DNA of 64,000 nt from Brevibacillus reuszeri (GTDB lineage: Bacteria; Bacillota; Bacilli; Brevibacillales; Brevibacillaceae), in assembly GCF_002897295.1 (NCBI RefSeq), contig NZ_BEXF01000001.1, forward strand, positions 558,001 to 622,000, given 5' to 3'. The position numbers were made by a program, and so were the translations under genes. Below the pieces are notes generated by a model, which was not told the origin of the DNA, ran no database searches, and saw only the letters and a program-made list of their open reading frames with translations. Shown here one piece after another: positions 1 to 9,043 of the stretch (the stretch's first letter is position 1; each line of letters begins with the position of its first letter).

Positions 1-348
1 ATGACCGGGATTATGGCGTATGCATTTGGTCAAAGTAGTGGAACAACTGGGCTTTTGGTCACAGGAGCCCTGCTATCCTTCTTTAATCTGGGAGCTTGGG
101 GAGCACTCTACGCCTATACGCCGGAAAACTATCCGACACCGCTTCGGGCTACAGGCTCAGGCTTCGCCTCCGGAGTGGGGCGCATTGGCAGTATTATCGC
201 GCCTTATCTCGTCGGCTACTTCTCAGCCCTTCACTACAGCTACACGTTCATTTTTGGCATGTTTACCGTTGTTCTTATTACGGGCACCATCGTGCTTTTA
301 GTAATCGGAAAAGAAACAAAAGGGGTAGAGGTCACCACTGCCAGCTAA
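1..348 (+). CDS. MFS transporter, C-terminal part (truncated by window start)
   Basis: This is the last 115 residues of a major facilitator superfamily permease; the reading frame is open to the first base, so the true start lies outside the window. About three membrane segments are visible. The region between the first and second carries the sugar-porter-like signature PTPLRATGSGFASGVGR followed by a GSIIAPYLVGYF segment, typical of the sugar/aromatic acid/niacin porter (NiaP-like) subgroup. The gene ends in a short basic-acidic tail (GKETKG). It converges on the WYL regulator gene and their stop codons overlap by 4 bp, with no separate terminator between them. Substrate cannot be told from this fragment. 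Confidence 0.85.
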   Translation: MTGIMAYAFGQSSGTTGLLVTGALLSFFNLGAWGALYAYTPENYPTPLRATGSGFASGVGRIGSIIAPYLVGYFSALHYSYTFIFGMFTVVLITGTIVLLVIGKETKGVEVTTAS

Positions 349-1292
349 AGGTAAAGACTGATGGTAGCCGAGGCGACCTCAATGATTTTATCCCGCAGCG
401 GGGCAGGCTCTATCACCTTGATTTGTGCGCCATAGCCAAGCACAAGCTCACACGCTGATTCAAGCGTATGGAATTCTACCTCAGCTTCGATCCAGTCGTT
501 TTCGATAGATTGGGTCGAAGCTATTTTTACATAACGTTCAGCTGCGAGACGATCCATGGCCTGCTCACGTACCCAAATGCGAGCAGGGTAGCGGGGGAGA
601 GCTGCTTTGAAGTCCTGTGTTGACTGCTCCCAAAAGGAAGCAAGCTCAAAGCTCTCGGGCCTGACAAACGACTCCTCCAGCATCTGCACAGAGATGAAGC
701 GTGAGATGCGGTACGTGCGCAAATCCTCCTCGACTTGTGCGACCAAATACCAGATACTCCTCTTGGCAACCAGTCCAAGTGGGTGAATCAGCCGCTCCAC
801 TTCCGTACCGCTGCGATTGTAGCGAATAAGCAGCTTTCGTTCCTGCCAGACCGCTTCTTGGATCAAAGTCAAATAAGGAAAGGTTTCATCTGATTGGTGC
901 CAGCCAGCCCCGTCAATATGGAGCCGCTCCCGGACGTTATCTGCGCTTTGCTGAACCGTTTTTGGCAAGGCAGATTCCAGCTTCGACAAGGCATCGTCAA
1001 AGCTCTCATCCATCCCCAGATCGCGCAGCAGCGTAGTAGGAGAGGCAAGCAGCAGCGACAACAGCTCATCCGTTTTCAAGCCAGTCAGGTTGCTTCTATA
1101 GCCATGGGACAACGACCATCCCCCACCTGCACCTCGCTCCGCATAAACAGGTACTCCTGCCCCGCTCAAAGCCTCCATATCGCGATGAATCGTTCGCTCC
1201 GATACCTCCAGCTTCTCTGCAAGCTCTTTTGATGTCAGACGTTCATGATTTTGCAAAAGCAGCAAAATAGATAGCAGCCGATCTGCCCGCAA
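345..1292 (-). CDS. WYL-domain transcriptional regulator (YafY/YobV family)
   Basis: A 315-residue DNA-binding regulator. Residues 1-60 form a DeoR-type winged helix (LTSKELAEKLEVSERTIHRD). The middle carries a WYL domain recognisable from IHPLGLVAKRSIWYLVAQ near residues 165-183, and a C-terminal WCX-type extension follows. WYL domains usually sense small ligands or nucleic acid. The gene is divergent from an SDR oxidoreductase, and the space between them holds an 11-bp perfect palindrome overlapping this gene's own -35 box. Autorepression plus control of the SDR is therefore likely. The length is normal for the family. Confidence 0.9.
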   Translation of the reverse strand: MRADRLLSILLLLQNHERLTSKELAEKLEVSERTIHRDMEALSGAGVPVYAERGAGGGWSLSHGYRSNLTGLKTDELLSLLLASPTTLLRDLGMDESFDDALSKLESALPKTVQQSADNVRERLHIDGAGWHQSDETFPYLTLIQEAVWQERKLLIRYNRSGTEVERLIHPLGLVAKRSIWYLVAQVEEDLRTYRISRFISVQMLEESFVRPESFELASFWEQSTQDFKAALPRYPARIWVREQAMDRLAAERYVKIASTQSIENDWIEAEVEFHTLESACELVLGYGAQIKVIEPAPLRDKIIEVASATISLYL

Positions 1293-1334
1293 TAGACTCC
1301 CTCCTTATAAAAAAATGCCGACCATTGCTTTCTT

Positions 1335-1363
1335 TATTTATCCTATCGTACCGAATATGACAA
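1335..1363 (-). promoter_or_regulatory. Promoter of the WYL regulator gene
   Basis: Reading the minus strand, TTGTCA (1358-1363) is followed after exactly 17 nt by TAAATA (1335-1340), a good sigma-A pair. The -35 box sits inside the palindromic operator at 1354-1376, which fits autorepression. Confidence 0.6.
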
Positions 1364-1376
1364 CAGTTGTCATATT
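1354..1376. promoter_or_regulatory. Palindromic operator between WYL regulator and SDR genes
   Basis: AATATGACAAC (1354-1364) and GTTGTCATATT (1366-1376) are perfect reverse complements around one central base. A TATGACA/TGTCATA palindrome next to a YafY-type regulator fits an operator for that family. It lies about 55 bp upstream of the SDR start and over the -35 box of the regulator. Confidence 0.75.
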
Positions 1377-1431
1377 TACTTTTGTAGACTGAATCCAGGG
1401 CTAGTAATCAAAGAGAAAGAGGTGCTTTTTT

Positions 1432-2319
1432 ATGAAGCCATTGCAAGGAAAAGTAGCGCTGGTTGCAGGCGGTACGCGAGGAGCTGGACGAGGAATCGCG
1501 GTAGGACTTGGAGAAGCGGGAGCGACTGTGTACGTAACTGGACGAAGCACAAGAGGGCAAATGTCCGACATGGCACGTAAGGAAACGATTGAGGAAACAG
1601 CCGAGCTGGTTACAGCAGCAGGTGGACACGGGATTGCGGTTCGCGTCGACCATACACAGCCGGAAGAAGTGAAAGCGCTGTTTGAGCGAGTGAAGCAGGA
1701 ACAGAACGGGCAGCTGGATTTACTGGTCAATGATATTTGGGGCGGAGATGGGTTGATGGAATGGGAGAAACCATTTTGGGAGCAAGATCTGGCTTCGGGC
1801 ATATTGATGCAGGAGAGAGCGGTGCATACGCATTTGATTACGAGTCATTACGGCGTGCCGCTCATGCTGGAGAGAAAAAAAGGACTGATCATAGAGATCA
1901 CCGACGGCATTGATTATCGGTACCGAGGCAATCTCTACTACAGTCTCGCAAAAATCTCGACAATCCATCTTGCACAGGCGATGGCACAAGAGTTGCGTCC
2001 GCATGGCATTACAGCCGTAGCTTTGACTCCAGGCTTCCTTCGCTCCGAAGCGATGCTCGATCATTTTGGCGTGACCGAATCTACGTGGAGAGATGCGGTG
2101 GGGATCGATCCGAACTTTATCGTATCGGAAACTCCTTATTACATCGGTCAGGCTGTCGTGGCTCTCGCAACAGATCCTGCGATTCCAGACAAGTCAGGAA
2201 AGACGCTGAGCACATGGGGGCTTTCTGACGAATACGGCTTTACGGACCGAGATGGAAGCAGACCGCATTGGGGTCGCTATGCTGAGGAGCAAGGCTTCTA
2301 TCGCTCGGACGAAGCTTGA
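1432..2319 (+). CDS. SDR family oxidoreductase
   Basis: A 295-residue short-chain dehydrogenase/reductase. The N-terminal NAD(P) loop reads GGTRGAGRG (about residues 13-21), a variant of the TGxxxGxG motif, and the catalytic pair is the YxxxK in YYSLAK in the second half. It resembles the YvaG/DHRS1-like group often found next to YafY-type regulators; the substrate is unknown. The start is supported by AAAGAGGTG a few bases upstream of ATG. It is divergent from the WYL regulator and probably controlled by it. Its 3' end overlaps the convergent BenE-like gene by 22 bp. Confidence 0.88.
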   Translation: MKPLQGKVALVAGGTRGAGRGIAVGLGEAGATVYVTGRSTRGQMSDMARKETIEETAELVTAAGGHGIAVRVDHTQPEEVKALFERVKQEQNGQLDLLVNDIWGGDGLMEWEKPFWEQDLASGILMQERAVHTHLITSHYGVPLMLERKKGLIIEITDGIDYRYRGNLYYSLAKISTIHLAQAMAQELRPHGITAVALTPGFLRSEAMLDHFGVTESTWRDAVGIDPNFIVSETPYYIGQAVVALATDPAIPDKSGKTLSTWGLSDEYGFTDRDGSRPHWGRYAEEQGFYRSDEA

Positions 2320-3548
2320 GAAACTCCTTTTTTGGCAAGCCATTTGCGCAGATCGCCATTCAAAATCATATTTGTGACAACACCGGCAATCAGTCCCCAA
2401 AAGGCAGCGCCGATTCCGCCGATGGAGATGCCAGAGATCGTGACGAGGAAGGTGACGAGCGCACTTTCCCGATCTCTCGGCTCCGTCATCGCCTGCGCTA
2501 GACTGGAGCTGAGGGAAGCAAACAATGCCAGACCGGCAATGACCGCAATCAGCTCTTTTGGCATTGCAGAGAAAACAGAGGCAATCGTGACGCCGAACAT
2601 TCCGAATACGAGATAAAAGGCGCCACAAGCAATTCCTGAAATATACCGTTTGGTGTGATCAGGATGCGCTTCCTTGCCCGTGCAGATCGCAGCGGTAATT
2701 GCGGCCAGATTGATGCCGTGTGCGCCAAAGGGTGCGAGCAGCAACGAAGCAAGACCGGTGGTTGCGACAAGCGGACTGGCTGGCGTATCATAGCCGTCTG
2801 CTTTCAGCACCCCGATACCAGGAGCATTTTGTGAAGCCATCGTAACGATGCACAGAGGAATCCCTAATCCAATAATGGCATCGAGTGAAAAGCTGGGCAT
2901 CGTGAAAATCGGATTGACCAAAGCGATGTGCACCCCATCCAGATGCAAACGGCCGAGTCCAAAGGCGACGACCAAACCTACCAGAAGCGTCAGCACAACC
3001 GCATAACGCGGAGACCAGCGCTTGGCAAATAAATAGCAAAAAATCATCGGCAATGCCAAGGCGGGGAGATGCTGCATCGAGACGAACACCTCGACACCAA
3101 AAGAAAGCAAAATACCTGCCAGCATGGCGGTTGTAATCGATTGTGGCACGTACTTCATAAGCGTAGAAAAGAGTCCGGAAACTCCTAGCACCGTAATGAC
3201 AACCGCAGAAAAAATATAGGCGCCAATCGCATCTGCGTACGGGTAGACGGTCAGACTGGAGACAAGCAGCACAGCACCTGGTGTAGACCAAGCCGTGATT
3301 ACAGGCGTTTTGAACCAAATGCTTAAAATAATGGCAGTCAGTCCACTCCCGATTGAAATCGCCCATATCCAGGAGGAAAGCAAGCCATCGCTTAGTCCAG
3401 CTCCTTTGGCTGCCTGGAATACGATCAGTAATGGACCGGCATAAGAAACCATGGTAGCAATAAGTCCGACGATAATAGCTGAAACAGATGCATCAGCTGG
3501 AATGCTTTTTAATGATGAGATCGACCAATGATGTTTTTGTGGTGCCAC
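2298..3548 (-). CDS. BenE-type benzoate/H+ symporter
   Basis: A 416-residue polytopic membrane protein with about 11-12 hydrophobic segments, matching the benzoate/proton symporter BenE family (cues include APFGAHGINLAAITAAICTG and DPDHTKRY-like loop residues). The start is GTG at 3548 with AGGAGG about 11 nt upstream. It is the last gene of a minus-strand operon after an iron alcohol dehydrogenase, a sensor kinase and a sigma-54 response regulator, 31 bp after the regulator's stop. Co-transcription suggests that it imports an aromatic or other carboxylate related to the sensed signal, but this is inference. Confidence 0.85.
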   Translation of the reverse strand: MAPQKHHWSISSLKSIPADASVSAIIVGLIATMVSYAGPLLIVFQAAKGAGLSDGLLSSWIWAISIGSGLTAIILSIWFKTPVITAWSTPGAVLLVSSLTVYPYADAIGAYIFSAVVITVLGVSGLFSTLMKYVPQSITTAMLAGILLSFGVEVFVSMQHLPALALPMIFCYLFAKRWSPRYAVVLTLLVGLVVAFGLGRLHLDGVHIALVNPIFTMPSFSLDAIIGLGIPLCIVTMASQNAPGIGVLKADGYDTPASPLVATTGLASLLLAPFGAHGINLAAITAAICTGKEAHPDHTKRYISGIACGAFYLVFGMFGVTIASVFSAMPKELIAVIAGLALFASLSSSLAQAMTEPRDRESALVTFLVTISGISIGGIGAAFWGLIAGVVTNMILNGDLRKWLAKKGVSQASSER

Positions 3549-3579
3549 AATGCGTAAAGCCTCCTACCTGAGGGCAGCG

Positions 3580-5025
3580 TCAGCCTCCCCCTTTTTCGTT
3601 TAAAATGTAGCGGATGGTTCGTTTCGTGATGTTCAGCTTTTTGCTCAGTAGCTGTCTGTCTCCCTTTGTCTCGGTCAAGCCCTGCTCGATAATCGATCGT
3701 CCGATTTCGCCTTCGAGCATTTTGATGCGCTTGATTAAATACTCAAAGTCAAAACCTTCAATCGATTTCACGTTGCGTGTAATCGACTCTACAAACCGCG
3801 CACACTCCTGATCAATGGCGTTCTCCACACCACTATAAGTAGCAGAGTGGCTTGTTTGTCGTTTTCCTTTTTCGCGAATGGTTGCCGGCAAATGCTCCGA
3901 GCGCAGCACTTGGCATTCGTGCAGGGCGAGAGTCTGATTGAGCACGTTGATGAGCTGGCGAACGTTGCCCGGCCAGTGGTAGGACTGGAGCAGCTCCATC
4001 GCCTCTGAAGTGATTTCGCATGGCGTACCACTGCGTTTTTCCAAATAAGTATGGGCAATGGCAGGGATATCCATGGCCCGCTCCCGCAACGGAGGGATAG
4101 ACAGCTTGATTCCTTCCAGGCGGTACAACAAATCACTGCGAAAACGATTCATTTCCACCTCGTGCTCAAGGTCACGGTTAGTGGCAGAAATAAAACGGAT
4201 ATTGCTTTGTCCGACCTGCTCACCGCCCACCCGCATGAATTCTCCCGTTTCCAGCGTACGCAGCAGCTTGACCTGAATCGTATGGGGGGCTTCGCCAATT
4301 TCGTCGAGAAACAGCGTGCCATTGTGGGCCAGCTCGAACAAGCCTTTGCGTGCCTTGATCGCTCCGGTGAAGGCTCCTTTTTCGTAGCCGAACAGCTCAC
4401 TTTCCAAAAGAGATTCCGGGACAGCTCCACAGTTAAACGCGACAAAAGGCTGCTGTGAGCGATTGCTTGCGCCGTGCAAAAACCGCGCCATCAGCTCCTT
4501 GCCTGTTCCTGTTTCGCCTTCTACGAGTACGTGTATTGCCTTTTTTGCCAATTTTTTGGCGATTACGGTTACTTTGGCCATCGGACTCTCTGGTGAATAC
4601 ACAATACCATATTGTGCAGCTTCTTGGGATAGTTCATCTGCTTTCTGGAAAGAAGACTCCAGTACAGCGTCGATGACCTGCTCCAGACTATCGAGATCGT
4701 CAAATGGCTTTTCCAAATAGTCCCTGGCTCCCCATTGCATCGCCGTTACTGCTGACTTGATCGTGCTGTAGCCCGTCATGATCAGCACCTCGCAGGAAGG
4801 AAACACCGCTTTGATTCGCTTGAGCAGCTCAAGTCCGTTTGAATCGGGCAATTTCAGATCGACGAGTGCAGCATGAAAGGGCTCGCGCTGATTTTGCAAG
4901 AGGCGCTCCACGTCCTTGCCTGAATTGGCTACGATGACGTCGCAGTTTTTTTGCCGTAGGAAATAGGTAAAAAAAGTGGTGACCTCTGTTTCGTCATCAA
5001 TGATCAGCATCCGTTTCTTTTCCAT
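3580..5025 (-). CDS. Sigma-54-dependent response regulator (NtrC family)
   Basis: A 481-residue NtrC-type activator. The receiver domain (1-120) has the acidic pocket D10/D11 and phosphoacceptor D56 in VDLKLPD. The AAA+ domain has Walker A GETGTGKE (170-177), the sigma-54 contact loop GAFTGA intact at 217-222, and Walker [12 protein letters not shown] Fis-type helix-turn-helix ends the protein ([13 protein letters not shown]). It overlaps the upstream histidine kinase gene by 29 bp, so the two form a translationally coupled two-component system. A consensus sigma-54 promoter lies upstream of the divergent zinc alcohol dehydrogenase at 7654, a likely target. Confidence 0.95.
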   Translation of the reverse strand: MEKKRMLIIDDETEVTTFFTYFLRQKNCDVIVANSGKDVERLLQNQREPFHAALVDLKLPDSNGLELLKRIKAVFPSCEVLIMTGYSTIKSAVTAMQWGARDYLEKPFDDLDSLEQVIDAVLESSFQKADELSQEAAQYGIVYSPESPMAKVTVIAKKLAKKAIHVLVEGETGTGKELMARFLHGASNRSQQPFVAFNCGAVPESLLESELFGYEKGAFTGAIKARKGLFELAHNGTLFLDEIGEAPHTIQVKLLRTLETGEFMRVGGEQVGQSNIRFISATNRDLEHEVEMNRFRSDLLYRLEGIKLSIPPLRERAMDIPAIAHTYLEKRSGTPCEITSEAMELLQSYHWPGNVRQLINVLNQTLALHECQVLRSEHLPATIREKGKRQTSHSATYSGVENAIDQECARFVESITRNVKSIEGFDFEYLIKRIKMLEGEIGRSIIEQGLTETKGDRQLLSKKLNITKRTIRYILNEKGGG

Positions 5026-6307
5026 GGATACCCTCCTCCTCTGCTAATTGTGGCAAAAGCAGTGTAAACAGGCTGTAGGACCCCTCGACACTATCGGCAA
5101 AAAGCCTCCCTCCGTGGGCTTCCGCGATTCCCAGGCTGACGGAGAGCCCAAGTCCTGTTCCCTTTGTCTGCTCCTTGGTGGAATAAAAGGGTTGGAATAT
5201 TTGCTGGAGCAGCTCAGGCGCAATTCCCGATCCATTATCGTGCACAGACAGCCCCACATAAAGACGTCCCTCTTCCTCCAGCTGGAAAGAGCGGATTGTA
5301 ATTTGCGGGTCCTCCTTTTCAGCGAGAGCGTCTCTGGCATTGAGCAGCAGATTGATCACAATCTGCTCGATTTGATGACGGCTCCCGTGAAAGAGCAGGG
5401 GAGGATGTGCCATTTCCCGATTGACGGTGAGTCCAGATACAGACAGCTGGTAGCCGATCAGACCCAGCACGTCCTCAACCACCTCGTCAATGGAGATGGT
5501 AGCGAATAAGTACTCTTCCTGTCTGGAAAAGGTGAGCAAGTTCTGGATGATCTTTTTGCAGCGGACCCCGCACTGGTAAATGTCCTTCATCAAAGGAGCG
5601 GAGGGAGTAGCAGTCATTTCGCGCATGAGCAATTGCGCATTGCCCAAAATCGCGGTTAACGGACTGTTTAGCTCATGCGCGATTCCTGCTGCCATTTCGC
5701 CAATCGCCGCCATTTTAGCAGACTGAATGAGCTGGGCCTCGATCTTGATCTTTTCACTCACATCCTGAAACAGCAGGCTGTTCTCCACAGCTACACCTAC
5801 GTGGCTGGCAATAAGCTGGAACAAATCAGTCTCATCCCGGTCTGTTTGCCGCTCCTCCCGATGAAAAAGGGTCAAAAAGCCGAATGTCTGGTTCAACTGG
5901 CTGCGCAGCGGAACGGAGGTAGCATAATGCTCTGGCAGCACTTCCCGCAGATCGAGATGGTATTGCTCAATCAGGAGAGGGGCCTCTCCCAGCACAGATT
6001 TGGTCAAGGTATGGCACTGCCAGCTATCTCCCGTCCGTTTGGCCAAATATGAGGACAGGATGCCCCCTTTGACGATGGTAAGGGCGAAGTGCTCAAACAA
6101 CAAAATTCGGGAGAGCTGTGCTGCAATATAAATACTGGTTTGTGGCCAGGTCGCATTGATTTGGATTTGGGTTAATTGGTTGATGACGGCAAGCTGCTTG
6201 TTCTTCTTTTTCATCTCCTCGACTAGATAGATCAGCTCGCTGTAGTAGCTTTTTCGGGAGGATTGGATACCCGTCAGCTTTTCCAGAAGCTCCTGTTTGT
6301 TTTGCAT
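4997..6307 (-). CDS. Sensor histidine kinase with GAF domain
   Basis: A 436-residue soluble sensor kinase without membrane segments. An N-terminal coiled region (about 5-45) is followed by a GAF domain (about 50-180). The H-box has phospho-acceptor His211 in AAGIAHELNSPLTAI, and the ATPase domain has N-box INLLLNARDAL, G1 DNGSGI and G2 GTGLGLSVSLGI. The start is supported by GAGGAGG 6-7 nt upstream. It partners the overlapping NtrC-type regulator downstream. A GAF domain and cytoplasmic location point to sensing an intracellular small molecule, plausibly an alcohol, an aldehyde or redox state given the flanking dehydrogenases. Confidence 0.93.
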   Translation of the reverse strand: MQNKQELLEKLTGIQSSRKSYYSELIYLVEEMKKKNKQLAVINQLTQIQINATWPQTSIYIAAQLSRILLFEHFALTIVKGGILSSYLAKRTGDSWQCHTLTKSVLGEAPLLIEQYHLDLREVLPEHYATSVPLRSQLNQTFGFLTLFHREERQTDRDETDLFQLIASHVGVAVENSLLFQDVSEKIKIEAQLIQSAKMAAIGEMAAGIAHELNSPLTAILGNAQLLMREMTATPSAPLMKDIYQCGVRCKKIIQNLLTFSRQEEYLFATISIDEVVEDVLGLIGYQLSVSGLTVNREMAHPPLLFHGSRHQIEQIVINLLLNARDALAEKEDPQITIRSFQLEEEGRLYVGLSVHDNGSGIAPELLQQIFQPFYSTKEQTKGTGLGLSVSLGIAEAHGGRLFADSVEGSYSLFTLLLPQLAEEEGIHGKETDADH

Positions 6308-6333
6308 GATTGACCTCCTCTAAAGAACAACTC

Positions 6334-7482
6334 CTACAGGGCTTGGCGGAAGAGAGCGGCGACATCCTGCACACTCATATCGCGCGGATTGGTTGCCATG
6401 CACACATCATGTAAGGCATGAGCACTCAGTAAATCAATCTGCTCGGGGTGGAGTCCGATGGCCGACAGGGTTTCGGGAACACCCAGATCTCTCGCCAGTT
6501 CCTTTACAGCCTTTAGCGTCAAGCGTGATGCGTCGTGTGCGCTCAGCCCTGACGTGTTTTCGCCCAGACATTCGGCGATTTGACGATATTTTTCGGGTGT
6601 AGCGATGTAGTTGTATTCGAGTACATAAGGAAGCAGGATGGCGTTGACCTCTCCGTGCGGGGCGTCGAGGAAGCCGCCAAGCTGGTGGGACATGGCGTGC
6701 ACAGCACCGAGAATCGCATTGGAAAAGGCGATGCCTGCCTGAAGACTGGCCATGGCCATCGCTTGCTTCGCTTCTGCGTTATATTGACTGGCAGCCGAGG
6801 GGCGCAGATGCTTGGCAATGAGCCGCATGGCCTGAAGTGAGTGCACCTCCGTCAGCGGTGTCGCAGCGAGCGAAATATACGATTCAATAGCATGTGTCAG
6901 GACATCCATGCCAGTATTGGCTGTCAGTTCTTTATCTTTTGTCATGAGTGTTTGCGGGTCGATGATGGCGATATCAGGAATGAGCGACTTGGAGATAATC
7001 GCCATTTTTACTTTGCGGGCGCTGTCTACAATGATCGAAAACTGCGAGACCTCGGAGCCGGAGCCGGCGGTGGTCGGCACCATCACCATAGGGGGGAGAG
7101 GATGAATGATGTTGTCGACGCCTTCGTACTGCACGATGCTTCCTTCATTCGTTGCGAGGAGAGCAATCGCTTTTGCAGCATCGATCGAGCTGCCTCCGCC
7201 AACACCGAGAATTGCGTTGCATTCCATAGCTCGATATTCTGCAATCCCGGCGTGAATTTCGTAGTCTTTCGGATTCGCGGTTACGTTTGTCCACAGATGA
7301 TACTCCAGGTTTTGCTGCTTCAAATAGGAAATAATGCGCTCTGTCCAGCCAGCGTTTACGACCCCAAGATCACTGACGAGAAAGACACGGGTCGCACCCA
7401 ATCTGCGCAGACTTTCCCCGATTTGGGCAATAGACTGGTTTCCAAAAATGATTTCCGGTGTCATGAATTTGGATATTTGCAT
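6334..7482 (-). CDS. Iron-containing alcohol dehydrogenase
   Basis: A 382-residue group III alcohol dehydrogenase. The NAD-binding loop is GVGGGSSIDAAK (93-104). The metal ligands expected for the FucO/AdhB family are all present: D193 and H197 in GMDVLTHAIE, H262 in AVHAMSHQ, and H276 in DAPHGEVN. The start has a GGGGGAAG site upstream. It is the first gene of the operon with the sensor kinase, sigma-54 regulator and BenE-like transporter, and is divergent from a zinc alcohol dehydrogenase. The substrate is an unknown primary alcohol or aldehyde. Confidence 0.93.
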   Translation of the reverse strand: MQISKFMTPEIIFGNQSIAQIGESLRRLGATRVFLVSDLGVVNAGWTERIISYLKQQNLEYHLWTNVTANPKDYEIHAGIAEYRAMECNAILGVGGGSSIDAAKAIALLATNEGSIVQYEGVDNIIHPLPPMVMVPTTAGSGSEVSQFSIIVDSARKVKMAIISKSLIPDIAIIDPQTLMTKDKELTANTGMDVLTHAIESYISLAATPLTEVHSLQAMRLIAKHLRPSAASQYNAEAKQAMAMASLQAGIAFSNAILGAVHAMSHQLGGFLDAPHGEVNAILLPYVLEYNYIATPEKYRQIAECLGENTSGLSAHDASRLTLKAVKELARDLGVPETLSAIGLHPEQIDLLSAHALHDVCMATNPRDMSVQDVAALFRQAL

Positions 7483-7552
7483 GCTTCTTCCCCCTTTTTC
7501 CGCTATTAAAATAATACCGCAGAGTAGAGGAATTTCCCTTTTTCAGCCAAAA

Positions 7553-7601
7553 GGTCGGCAAACGGGCCGTTTTTTTGGCTCATTAGGCCGAAAGTTTGGC
7601 C
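7553..7601. promoter_or_regulatory. Candidate paired activator sites upstream of the sigma-54 promoter
   Basis: Two related GC-rich elements, GGTCGGCAAACGGGCC (7553-7568) and GGCCGAAAGTTTGGCC (7586-7601), have centres 33 bp apart (about three helical turns). They lie about 50-100 bp upstream of the sigma-54 promoter. This is where NtrC-type dimers usually bind. The assignment to the regulator encoded at 3580-5025 is inference. Confidence 0.45.
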
Positions 7602-7653
7602 AGGTAAAGACCTGCTTTGGAGAGAAAGCCTTGCTAAATAAAGCGCTTACAGT

Positions 7654-7669
7654 TGGCACGCTGCTTGCT
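7654..7669 (+). promoter_or_regulatory. Sigma-54 (-24/-12) promoter of the zinc alcohol dehydrogenase
   Basis: TGGCAC (7654-7659), 5 nt, then TTGCT (7665-7669) matches the sigma-54 consensus TGGCAC-N5-TTGCW exactly. It sits 53 bp before the adhP start codon, and a GAFTGA-containing activator is encoded in the divergent operon. Confidence 0.88.
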
Positions 7670-7722
7670 ACTAGAAAGAGACAGATTACCTATCCATGAG
7701 TGAAAAGAGGAGGAAGAGTAAA

Positions 7723-8736
7723 ATGAAAGCAGCGATTGTTAACGAGTTCCATCAAAAGCTTGAGGTAAAGGAAGTAGCCGTTCCTGAGGTCGGACACGGT
7801 GAGGTTCTCGTGAAAATCAAAACTTGCGGTGTCTGCCATACGGATCTGCATGCAGCACATGGGGACTGGCCTGTGAAGCCAAAGCTCCCGCTCATTCCTG
7901 GTCATGAAGGTGTAGGTGTGGTTGAAAAGCTGGGGAAAGGCGTAACCTCTCTGAAGCTGGGCGACCGCGTAGGGATTCCATGGCTGTTCTCAGCTTGCGG
8001 AGAGTGTGATTATTGCTTGACTGGCTGGGAAACGCTGTGCAAGCAGCAGCTGAACGGAGGGTACTCCGCAGATGGTGCCTATGCGGAATACTGCGTGGCT
8101 CCGGCAGCATATGTGGCACGAATTCCAGATGAGCTCGGAGATGTGGAAGCGGCTCCGATCCTTTGCGCAGGGGTAACGACTTACAAGGCACTGAAGGTAG
8201 CGAATGTAAAGCCGGGCGAATGGGTAGCTATTTATGGAATCGGTGGTCTGGGTCACGTAGCGCTGCAATATGCCAAGGCGATGGGCTACAACGTAGTAGC
8301 TGTCGACATTCACCAGGAAAAACTGGAGCTGGCAAAAGAGCTGGGAGCAGACGTAACGATCAATGGCAGCGAGGTAGACCCAGTGCAAGCGATCGAAGAG
8401 CAGGTGGGTGGTGTACATGGGGCAATCAGTGTTGCCGTCACTAAAAAAGCGTTTGAGCAGGCGTACAAGTCAGTAAGACGCGGCGGTTCGCTCGTGGTCG
8501 TCGGACTGCCAAATGCTGAGCTGCCTATTCCGATTTTTGATACCGTATTGAACGGCGTAACAGTAAAAGGCTCCATCGTAGGTACACGCAAGGACATGCA
8601 GGAAGCACTGGAATTTGCTGCTCGCGGCAAAGTGCGTGCGATCATCGAAACACAGCCGCTGGATCAGATCAACGAGGTATTGGAGCGTTTGGAAAAAGGT
8701 CAAATCAACGGTCGTGTCGTTTTGACCATGGAATAG
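7723..8736 (+). CDS. adhP: Zinc-dependent alcohol dehydrogenase AdhP/AdhT
   Basis: A 337-residue medium-chain alcohol dehydrogenase that oxidises ethanol-type primary alcohols or reduces aldehydes with NAD(H). Catalytic zinc ligands are Cys38 (CGVCHTD), His61 (GHEG) and Cys148. The structural zinc is held by C92, C95, C98 and C106. The Rossmann loop is [17 protein letters not shown]. An in-frame ATG exists 27 bp upstream, but the AGAGGAGGAAG ribosome site lies between the two, so the start at 7723 is chosen. Transcription appears to be sigma-54 dependent. A terminator follows. Confidence 0.95.
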   Translation: MKAAIVNEFHQKLEVKEVAVPEVGHGEVLVKIKTCGVCHTDLHAAHGDWPVKPKLPLIPGHEGVGVVEKLGKGVTSLKLGDRVGIPWLFSACGECDYCLTGWETLCKQQLNGGYSADGAYAEYCVAPAAYVARIPDELGDVEAAPILCAGVTTYKALKVANVKPGEWVAIYGIGGLGHVALQYAKAMGYNVVAVDIHQEKLELAKELGADVTINGSEVDPVQAIEEQVGGVHGAISVAVTKKAFEQAYKSVRRGGSLVVVGLPNAELPIPIFDTVLNGVTVKGSIVGTRKDMQEALEFAARGKVRAIIETQPLDQINEVLERLEKGQINGRVVLTME

Positions 8737-8757
8737 TAGAGTTATAAGTAGCAAGAG

Positions 8758-8785
8758 GCTGTCGATCAAATCGGCAGCTTTTTTC
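8758..8785 (+). terminator. Intrinsic terminator after adhP
   Basis: GCTGTCGAT pairs with ATCGGCAGC across a 3-nt loop with one G-U pair, and is followed by a run of T. Confidence 0.8.
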
Positions 8786-8852
8786 TTTCACATAGGTCTA
8801 GTTCAATGAAAATAAACGAATCGCTAGAACAATCAAACTTTTTTAACGTGTA

Positions 8853-8902
8853 AGAAAATTTAAGTGCCACGCCGTGCGAAAGCATCATTGCTTAAATTTT
8901 CT
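8853..8902. repeat. Intergenic inverted repeat
   Basis: AGAAAATTTAAG (8853-8864) is the perfect reverse complement of CTTAAATTTTCT (8891-8902), with a 26-nt GC-richer loop. It lies in the 307-bp gap between adhP and the next gene. The rest of that gap holds a small ACCGC/GCGGT hairpin and a TATAAT-like box at 8996-9001 without a clear -35. Confidence 0.6.
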
Positions 8903-9043
8903 GGAACGCATAAAACAAACCGCTAAAACGCGGTCGCTCCTCCTTGAAAAATCCTCGATGAAAGTTTTTTTATAGCGTTTTGTCGCAATCTTGCCTATAA
9001 TGCTCCGTAAGTGAAAAAAATGCATGGAAGGAAGGAAAATAAC

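Noticed and set aside
7483-7552. Sigma-54 promoter for the divergent iron alcohol dehydrogenase
   Set aside because: No GG/GC pair with correct spacing and flanks was found on the minus strand.
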